Shown: piece by piece, positions 59,272-64,000 of the stretch | How the letters are laid out: the number at the start of each line of letters is the position of its first letter | Position numbering within the stretch: position 1 is the first letter of the stretch | Source of the DNA: an uncultured Oscillospiraceae bacterium | Lineage (GTDB): Bacteria > Bacillota > Clostridia > Oscillospirales > Oscillospiraceae | Reading direction: 5' to 3' | Assembly: GCA_934573855.1 (NCBI GenBank) | Contig: CAKTMF010000001.1 | Location: 62,001 to 126,000 of the forward strand | DNA length: 64,000 nt | Notes under the pieces: model-generated | The model's input: only the letters and a program-made list of their open reading frames with translations | Told to the model about the DNA's origin: nothing | Databases searched by the model: none | Made by a program: the position numbers and the translations under genes

Positions 59272-60436
59272 CGCAAAGGACCTCCCTTATTATATCCATC
59301 GCCTCGTCAAGCAGCGCTTCGGTGTGCGTCGCCATATAGCTCGTCCGCAGCAGGCACTCAGTCGGCTCCGTTGCCGGGGGAAGCACGGGGTTCACATATA
59401 CGCCGGCGTCGTACAGCTCCTTTGATTTTATGAGCGTGTTTTCCGCCTGATATGTATATATCGGTATGATGGGCGTGAGAGATTCTCGGATACTCAGACC
59501 GCGCTTTTTAAGCCCCGCCCTCGCGTAGCCCGATAGACTCAGCAGCCGCTCAGGCAGCTCGGGATGTGCCTTCAGCCAGCGCAGCGCCGCCAAGGCGACC
59601 GCGCAGGCACTCGGCGGGATGGAGGCGGAGAAAATGAAAGGCCTTGAATTGTGGCGCACATAGTCGCACACGGTCTCGCTGGCGGCCATATATCCGCCGA
59701 GACTCGCAAGGGATTTTGAAAAGGTCCCCATTATTATATCGACCTCATCGTCAAGACCGAAATAGCTCGCGGTGCCGCGGCCGCCCTGCCCGATAACGCC
59801 AAGCCCGTGCGCGTCGTCCACCATCACCCGCGCGCCGTACTTTTTGGCAAGAGCGACGATCTCGGGAAGCTTTGCAATGTCGCCGCCCATGGAGAACACA
59901 CCGTCCGTCACGATCAGTATGCCGCTCTGCTCCGGCACGCGCTGGAGCTGCGCTTCGAGATCGGCCATATCCGCATGCTTATAGCGCAGCATTTTTCCGT
60001 AGGAGAGCTTGCAGCCGTCGTATATGCTTGCGTGGTTCTCGCGGTCGCATATGACATAGTCGTTCCTGCCGACGATCGCGCTGATTATGCCGAGATTCGA
60101 CTGGAAGCCGGTGGAAAAAGTGACCGCGCCGTCCTTGTGTACGAACTCCGCCAGCTCGGCCTCAAGCTCGAGGTGCATTTCCAGAGTGCCGTTCAGGAAA
60201 CGCGAGCCGGAGCAGCCCGTACCGTATTTTTCAAATGCGTGTATCCCGGCCTCCACGACCTCTGGCTGTGTGGTCAGTCCGAGGTAGTTGTTCGAGCCGA
60301 GCATTATGCGCCGCTTGCCCTCCATGACGACCTCAACGTCCTGTCTGGATTCAAGCGCGTGGAAATACGGGTATATGCCCTTCTCCCGGTAATCTCTGGC
60401 TAAAGTGAAATTCTCGCATTTTGTAAAGATATCCAT
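59261..60436 (-). CDS. Alpha-oxoamine synthase, serine-palmitoyltransferase-like
   Basis: 391 residues, PLP enzyme joining an amino acid to an acyl thioester with loss of CO2. Seen: 'LGSNNYLGLTTQP' (46-58), substrate-stacking His135, 'MVDDAHGLGVIGQGGRG' (205-221) and PLP Lys241 in 'GTFSKSLASLGGY'. The last motif is closer to serine palmitoyltransferases than to BioF or Kbl. With the reductase next door a route to a long-chain amino alcohol is suggested. BioF-like or signal-synthase (CqsA) functions remain possible. Confidence 0.82.
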   Translation of the reverse strand: MDIFTKCENFTLARDYREKGIYPYFHALESRQDVEVVMEGKRRIMLGSNNYLGLTTQPEVVEAGIHAFEKYGTGCSGSRFLNGTLEMHLELEAELAEFVHKDGAVTFSTGFQSNLGIISAIVGRNDYVICDRENHASIYDGCKLSYGKMLRYKHADMADLEAQLQRVPEQSGILIVTDGVFSMGGDIAKLPEIVALAKKYGARVMVDDAHGLGVIGQGGRGTASYFGLDDEVDIIMGTFSKSLASLGGYMAASETVCDYVRHNSRPFIFSASIPPSACAVALAALRWLKAHPELPERLLSLSGYARAGLKKRGLSIRESLTPIIPIYTYQAENTLIKSKELYDAGVYVNPVLPPATEPTECLLRTSYMATHTEALLDEAMDIIREVLCDGK

Positions 60437-60470
60437 TGCAGGCAGCCCCTTTCTTTAATACAAAACTTGC

Positions 60471-60498
60471 TTAAAACATTTTAGTTAAAATATTTTAA
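60471..60498. promoter_or_regulatory. Tandem AT-rich 14-bp repeats before the oxoamine synthase gene
   Basis: TTAAAACATTTTAG (60471-60484) is followed directly by TTAAAATATTTTAA (60485-60498); each is nearly palindromic. They lie just downstream of the promoter and may bind a repressor. Confidence 0.5.
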
Positions 60499-60510
60499 TT
60501 ATCATCTTGC

Positions 60511-60539
60511 ATGATACCCGACTCCTGCGAGTTTGTCAA
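60511..60539 (-). promoter_or_regulatory. Promoter of the oxoamine synthase operon
   Basis: On the minus strand TTGACA (60539-60534), 17 bases, TATCAT (60516-60511). The stretch 60437-60732 otherwise holds only the repeats and one hairpin. Confidence 0.8.
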
Positions 60540-60553
60540 GGCCGAATGATAAA

Positions 60554-60579
60554 GGCAGGCATCGCTTACGATGCCTGCC
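60554..60579 (-). terminator. Hairpin downstream of the DUF3784 gene
   Basis: Eleven-base-pair stem GGCAGGCATCG/CGATGCCTGCC with loop CTTA and a short T run on the minus strand. It is about 150 bases after the DUF3784 stop. Confidence 0.6.
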
Positions 60580-60732
60580 ATGCGTATTCGGTATTCGTTT
60601 GATGGAAAACGAAAAAATCGCCGGGAGCGAAAGGCTTGCGGCGAAGTGGATAAGAACGAGATTCTCATAAACTGCTCAAAGAGACAGAGTTGTTTATATT
60701 CCGTTACCCTGCCGATCATCACCCCTTGGGAA

Positions 60733-61068
60733 CTATCTCTTGGTTATTTTCTCAATTTTTACTGACGAGGCAGCTGCATATATTACGGTTCCTACAACCA
60801 CGGGAATTTCAAGAAGCAGCAATTTTTCAATCTGGAACACCACAGATAAACCACCCACGCAGAACACTGCACTAAGTAAACAAAACACGACGGCAGATTG
60901 CCTGTAATAGGGCTTTTTGTTCATATCTGCGCGCTCCTCCTTAGAAGCAAACAGGTATGAATTATTTAACAGGAATCCTTTTTCAGCAAACTGTCGGGCA
61001 CTTATGAAACCACAGAGTATCATAAGTGCAAAGTTGATTATTATTGCGGTCAAGCTTGCAGCAGTCAT
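60733..61068 (-). CDS. DUF3784 membrane protein
   Basis: 111 residues, three hydrophobic helices. The typical middle segment 'ASKEERADMNKKPYYRQSAV' marks DUF3784, a family of small membrane proteins frequent in Clostridia, of unknown function. AGGTGG lies before ATG 61068. GC content is lower than in most neighbours, which may point to later acquisition. Confidence 0.85.
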   Translation of the reverse strand: MTAASLTAIIINFALMILCGFISARQFAEKGFLLNNSYLFASKEERADMNKKPYYRQSAVVFCLLSAVFCVGGLSVVFQIEKLLLLEIPVVVGTVIYAAASSVKIEKITKR

Positions 61069-61169
61069 ATCTCCACCTCCAAATCTTGGGCTGTTGATAG
61101 TGTATCATATAGAAATATTCTATGCAAGAAAAAGCCCACCGTAATTCTATCAAAATCACGGTGGACTTA

Positions 61170-61245
61170 TGGTGGAGACGGAGGGATTCGAACCCTTGAC
61201 CTTACGGATGCGAACCGTACGCTCTCCCAACTGAGCTACGCCCCC
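61170..61245 (-). tRNA. tRNA-Ala, anticodon CGC
   Basis: 76 bases including an encoded CCA. On the minus strand it starts GGGGGCGTAGCTCAGTTGGG, with anticodon loop TTCGCAT (CGC, reads GCG) on a TACGG/CCGTA stem, and TTCGAAT T-loop. The acceptor stem has the G3-U70 pair that specifies alanine. One mismatch (A49-C65) sits at the base of the T stem. Confidence 0.95.
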
Positions 61246-61297
61246 ATACACAGCTCAATCATTATAACACAAATTTTCGTTTTGTAAAGAAAAAATA

Positions 61298-61326
61298 TTG
61301 ATAAAATAAAAAATATGTAGTATAGT
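61298..61326 (+). promoter_or_regulatory. Promoter of the SRP RNA
   Basis: TTGATA (61298-61303), 17 bases, TATAGT (61321-61326), six bases before the first paired base of the RNA. Confidence 0.8.
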
Positions 61327-61331
61327 AACGT

Positions 61332-61631
61332 CGTGGCTTTTGACAAGGCTGCACTAGTCGGGGAGCCAGCGGTGCCCTGTGACCTGCAATCCGCTATAGC
61401 AGGGACGAATTCCCGGACGAGGATATGTTCTGTGTCGTCTGACCCCGGTAAGCAGCGTTGAAGATTCGGTCTCGCGCAACGGAAACCTGTGAACCATGTC
61501 AGGCGGGGAACCGAGCAGCATTAAGCGGTGCTTTTCGTGTGCCGTGAGGCTGCCGGGTCTGAGCCGGCTGCCGGCGTAACGGGCATAGCGCACTATTCGG
61601 ATCAGGGTGTGCAGTCTTGTCATGGGCCACG
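61332..61631 (+). ncRNA. ffs: Signal recognition particle RNA, long bacterial form
   Basis: About 300 bases. The ends pair (CGTGGC at 61332 with GCCACG at 61631, extended by TTGACAAG/CTTGTCA). The 5' Alu-type domain contains GTCGGGGAGCCAGCGGTGCC, and the S domain has GTCAGGCGGGGAACCGAGCA followed by GCATTAAGC, the conserved Ffh-binding helix 8 with its GGAA tetraloop. Seven T follow the last pair as a terminator. The gene precedes dnaX, as scr does in Bacillus. Confidence 0.95.
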
Positions 61632-61655
61632 ATTTTTTTATAGGAGGTGCCGCAG

Positions 61656-63326
61656 ATGTATCAGGCTCTGTACCGCAAATGGCGCCCGCAGACCTTCGAT
61701 CAGGTCATCGGTCAGAAGCATATAACCGAGACCCTGAAAAACCAGGTCAGGACCGGGCGGCTCTCTCACGCCTATATTTTCATCGGCACCAGAGGCACCG
61801 GCAAGACAACCTGCGCGCGTATCCTCGCGCGGGCGGTGAACTGTGAACATCCCGTGGACGGCAACCCCTGCGGCGAGTGTGCCGCCTGCCGCGGGATAAT
61901 GGACGGCTCCGTGCTGGACGTGGTGGAGCTGGACGCGGCCTCCAACAACGGCGTCGACAACGTCCGCGCGCTGCGGGACGAGGCGGTGTTTTCCCCCGCG
62001 TCCGTCAGGAAACGCGTCTACATCATCGACGAGGTCCACATGCTCTCGACCCCGGCGTTCAACGCGCTGCTGAAAATTTTGGAGGAGCCGCCGGAGCATT
62101 TGATGTTCATCCTCGCGACTACCGAGCTGCAGAAGGTCCCCGCGACCATACTTTCCCGCTGCCAGCGCCACAGCTTCAAGCGCATTGACAGCGCGACCCT
62201 CGCGGACCATCTTCAATATGTGGCCCGGCAGGAGCATTTTGACATGACCCGCGACGCGGCAGAGCTTATCGCGCGGCTTGCCGACGGCGGTGTGCGCGAC
62301 GCGCTGAGTCTTCTTGACCAGTGTTCCGCGGCTGACAGGATAGATACCGAAGCGGTGTACTCCGCGATGGGGCTTGCCGGGAACCGCAGAGTCGCACAGC
62401 TGCTCGACGGTATCCTCGCGCATGACATGGCGGGGGTCCTCAAGCTCTTCAACGGCATGTGGATGGATGGGAAGGATCCCGCCTCGCTGCTGACGGAGCT
62501 TAGCGCGCTCCTGCGCGATATACTAATGATACATGCCGCGCCAAAGGCCGCGCTCGAGCTTATCTCCGGCGGCTATGACGCCGCTGCGCTCAGGGACTTT
62601 GCCGCGCGCATGACCACGGAGGAGCTGCTCTCGGCCATGAGTACGCTTCAGACGCACATGGCGGCGCTCAAGGACGTCAAAAACCCCAAGACTGCGGCCG
62701 AGCTGTGCCTTGTGTCCCTCTGCGACGATACGGCGGGGGACAGCGTCCCGGCGCTCAAGGCAAGAGTCTCGCGTCTTGAGGAGCAGATGAAGACCGGCGT
62801 CCCGGCGCGGTATGTCCGCGCGGCGGACGAAGTGCCGGACGAAGGAGTCCCGGATGAGGACGGGCCTGCGCCGGCGGAGGACGCGGAGACCAGATACTCC
62901 GCACCGGACGGCGGCGAGTATAACGCGGAGCCGCAGGCGGACGAACCTGCCGGCCTGCCGGACGATGAGACGGACGATGAGACGCACGGACCTGCCGGGG
63001 CGGAGACTTCAAGGACAGAGAGCGTGAGCTGGACCGACGTCCTGAACGCCGCCGCGCCGTCACTGCCGCCGGACAGCCGGCTCCTGATGGCTGACGAGAG
63101 AAAGGTTTGGGCGCACTTCGAGGGTGATGTTCTCCGCCTTGAGGCGGAGCCGGGCTTCGTGTACGGGCGGCTCAGCCGCCAGCCGATCATCCAGAAGATA
63201 GCCGAGGCGGCAAGCGGCATTGCCGGACGGGAGATAAGGGTCCTCGTCTCGGAGCTTCGCCGCACTGACGGCGGTGTGCGCAGTCTCGACGACCTCAAGC
63301 AGTTCAAGGAAGTAAAATTTATATAG
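61656..63326 (+). CDS. dnaX: DNA polymerase III subunit gamma/tau
   Basis: 556 residues. AAA+ clamp-loader ATPase with Walker A 'GTRGTGKTT' (44-52), zinc Cys63, 72, 75 and 78, Walker B 'VYIIDEVHMLS' and sensor 'SRCQRHSF'. A central collar domain follows, then an acidic Pro/Glu/Asp linker (about 380-460) and a short tau-like C-terminal domain. It loads the sliding clamp during replication. ATG 61656 lies eight bases after TAGGAGG; the GTG at 61647 is within that site. Expression may depend on read-through past the SRP RNA terminator. Confidence 0.96.
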   Translation: MYQALYRKWRPQTFDQVIGQKHITETLKNQVRTGRLSHAYIFIGTRGTGKTTCARILARAVNCEHPVDGNPCGECAACRGIMDGSVLDVVELDAASNNGVDNVRALRDEAVFSPASVRKRVYIIDEVHMLSTPAFNALLKILEEPPEHLMFILATTELQKVPATILSRCQRHSFKRIDSATLADHLQYVARQEHFDMTRDAAELIARLADGGVRDALSLLDQCSAADRIDTEAVYSAMGLAGNRRVAQLLDGILAHDMAGVLKLFNGMWMDGKDPASLLTELSALLRDILMIHAAPKAALELISGGYDAAALRDFAARMTTEELLSAMSTLQTHMAALKDVKNPKTAAELCLVSLCDDTAGDSVPALKARVSRLEEQMKTGVPARYVRAADEVPDEGVPDEDGPAPAEDAETRYSAPDGGEYNAEPQADEPAGLPDDETDDETHGPAGAETSRTESVSWTDVLNAAAPSLPPDSRLLMADERKVWAHFEGDVLRLEAEPGFVYGRLSRQPIIQKIAEAASGIAGREIRVLVSELRRTDGGVRSLDDLKQFKEVKFI

Positions 63327-63346
63327 ACATTTGGAGGAATAAAACT

Positions 63347-63694
63347 ATGGCAAAAGGCGGATTTCGCGGTGGATTTCCCGGCGGGAACCAAATGAACATG
63401 ATGAAGCAGGCTCAGAAAATGCAGCAGGATTTCCTGAAAATGCAGGAGGAGCTTGAGTCTTCCAAGTTCGAGTTTACGGCGGGCGGCGGCGCGGTCAAGG
63501 CCGTGGTCGCAGGCACGAGACAGTTCGAGTCCATTACCATCGACCCCGAGGTCGTGGACCCCGAGGACGTCGAAATGCTTCAGGATCTCATCCTTGCCGC
63601 GGTCAACGGCGCACTCAAGGCGGCCGACGACAAGACCAGCCAGTCCATGGCGAAGCTTCAGGGCGGTATTCCCGGCTTCCCCGGCATGTTCTGA
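63347..63694 (+). CDS. ybaB: YbaB/EbfC nucleoid-associated protein
   Basis: 115 residues, YbaB/EbfC family: a Gly-rich start, the coiled 'MMKQAQKMQQDFLKMQEELE', then the beta-rich core 'FTAGGGAVKAVVAGTRQFES' and 'DPEVVDPEDVEMLQDLILAA'. It binds DNA as a dimer and is normally encoded between dnaX and recR. Here it follows dnaX at 20 bases, but recR does not come next. Confidence 0.96.
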   Translation: MAKGGFRGGFPGGNQMNMMKQAQKMQQDFLKMQEELESSKFEFTAGGGAVKAVVAGTRQFESITIDPEVVDPEDVEMLQDLILAAVNGALKAADDKTSQSMAKLQGGIPGFPGMF

Positions 63695-63709
63695 GCCGAG
63701 GCGGAAAAT

Positions 63710-64000
63710 ATGAAAACACCGTGGACAGACAGCGTTGACCGTCTTGCGCCGCTCCCGGAATATCCCCGGCCCCAGATGGTGCGCGGGAACTGGCTCAGCC
63801 TGAACGGACCGTGGGAATATGCCATCAGCGCCGGCGGCAGCTTCCCGGCCGAATACGACGGGACCATCACCGTGCCGTTCTCGCCGGAGACGGAGCTTTC
63901 CGGCGTGGGGCGCACGCTGCATAAGGGCGAGTTCCTGTGGTACCGCAGGGAGATATCCCTGCCGGAGTGCTTCGCGGAGAGACATGTGCTGCTTCACTTC
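63710..64000 (+). CDS. Glycoside hydrolase family 2 enzyme, 5' part
   Basis: 97 residues are visible before the window ends. 'YPRPQMVRGNWLSLNGPWEY' and 'GEFLWYRREISLPE' are typical of the N-terminal sugar-binding domain of GH2 beta-galactosidase and beta-glucuronidase relatives. No signal peptide is present. It starts 15 bases after ybaB with a GAGGCGGA site, so it is likely transcribed with dnaX-ybaB, an odd pairing. The exact substrate cannot be stated from this part. Confidence 0.85.
   Translation, partial: MKTPWTDSVDRLAPLPEYPRPQMVRGNWLSLNGPWEYAISAGGSFPAEYDGTITVPFSPETELSGVGRTLHKGEFLWYRREISLPECFAERHVLLHF

Noticed and set aside
60495..60722. 75-codon minus frame between the oxoamine synthase and DUF3784 genes
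   Set aside because: It overlaps the promoter and operator repeats, has no ribosome binding site and no domain pattern.

Overview
The window looks like chromosomal DNA of a GC-rich, spore-forming, probably gut-dwelling Clostridia member (Oscillospirales-like). Evidence for this is a full-length SpoIIE, a metK leader of the S-box (SAM-I) type, a long Firmicutes-type SRP RNA followed by dnaX and ybaB, an anti-sigma factor with the 'MGLIDDEYILEA' start common in that group, GGAGG ribosome binding sites and dense ATGA-coupled operons. No taxon was verified by search.

Layout. 1-5.9 kb (+): the distal part of a Mrp/Mbh-type membrane complex (MrpF, G, MbhD, E, MrpB, C, D, a NuoH-like subunit, a NiFe-hydrogenase-type small subunit and a polyferredoxin). 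The catalytic large subunit is not in view. 5.9-11.1 kb (-): a four-gene phosphonate operon centred on a nucleotidyltransferase-cytidylyltransferase-PEP mutase fusion, with phosphonopyruvate decarboxylase and a phosphonoacetaldehyde-reductase-type dehydrogenase. It probably makes and nucleotide-activates 2-hydroxyethylphosphonate. 11.2-24 kb: a degenerate P-type-ATPase-like membrane protein, rlmB, an inactive rhomboid-like protein, riboswitch-controlled metK, a flavin-type small oxidase, a VanY-like carboxypeptidase, an ECF sigma/anti-sigma pair and spoIIE. 24-34 kb: ahcY, mgtE, an AEC transporter, DUF1643, a nitrilase, a NUDIX-phosphopantetheinyl transferase fusion, an aminotransferase, a 280-bp terminal-inverted-repeat element and a YyaL-type protein. 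34-41.7 kb: a PhoP/PhoR-HD operon facing a pstSCA-pdxK-pstB-phoU operon, both with Pho-box-like 11-bp repeats. 41.8-42.6 kb: a TetR regulator.

42.7-56.5 kb is the most notable region. It has two divergent operons plus an ABC transporter. The genes encode a sulfoquinovosidase with the full sulfonate-recognition residue set, a fucose/arabinose-isomerase-like protein, a split transketolase, an RpiB-like isomerase, an iron-type alcohol dehydrogenase, an EamA permease, a ROK regulator and a DUF4867 protein. Together they read as a sulfoquinovose (plant sulfolipid sugar) catabolic system of the sulfo-transketolase type, predicted to excrete a C2 sulfonate such as isethionate. Three promoters of this region carry the same 21-bp inverted repeat, which defines a local regulon.

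56.5-61.1 kb (-): an oxoamine synthase (serine-palmitoyltransferase-like), an SDR, a small conserved protein and a GtrII-like membrane protein, then a DUF3784 protein. 61.1-64 kb: tRNA-Ala(CGC), SRP RNA, dnaX, ybaB, and the start of a GH2 enzyme where recR is usually found.
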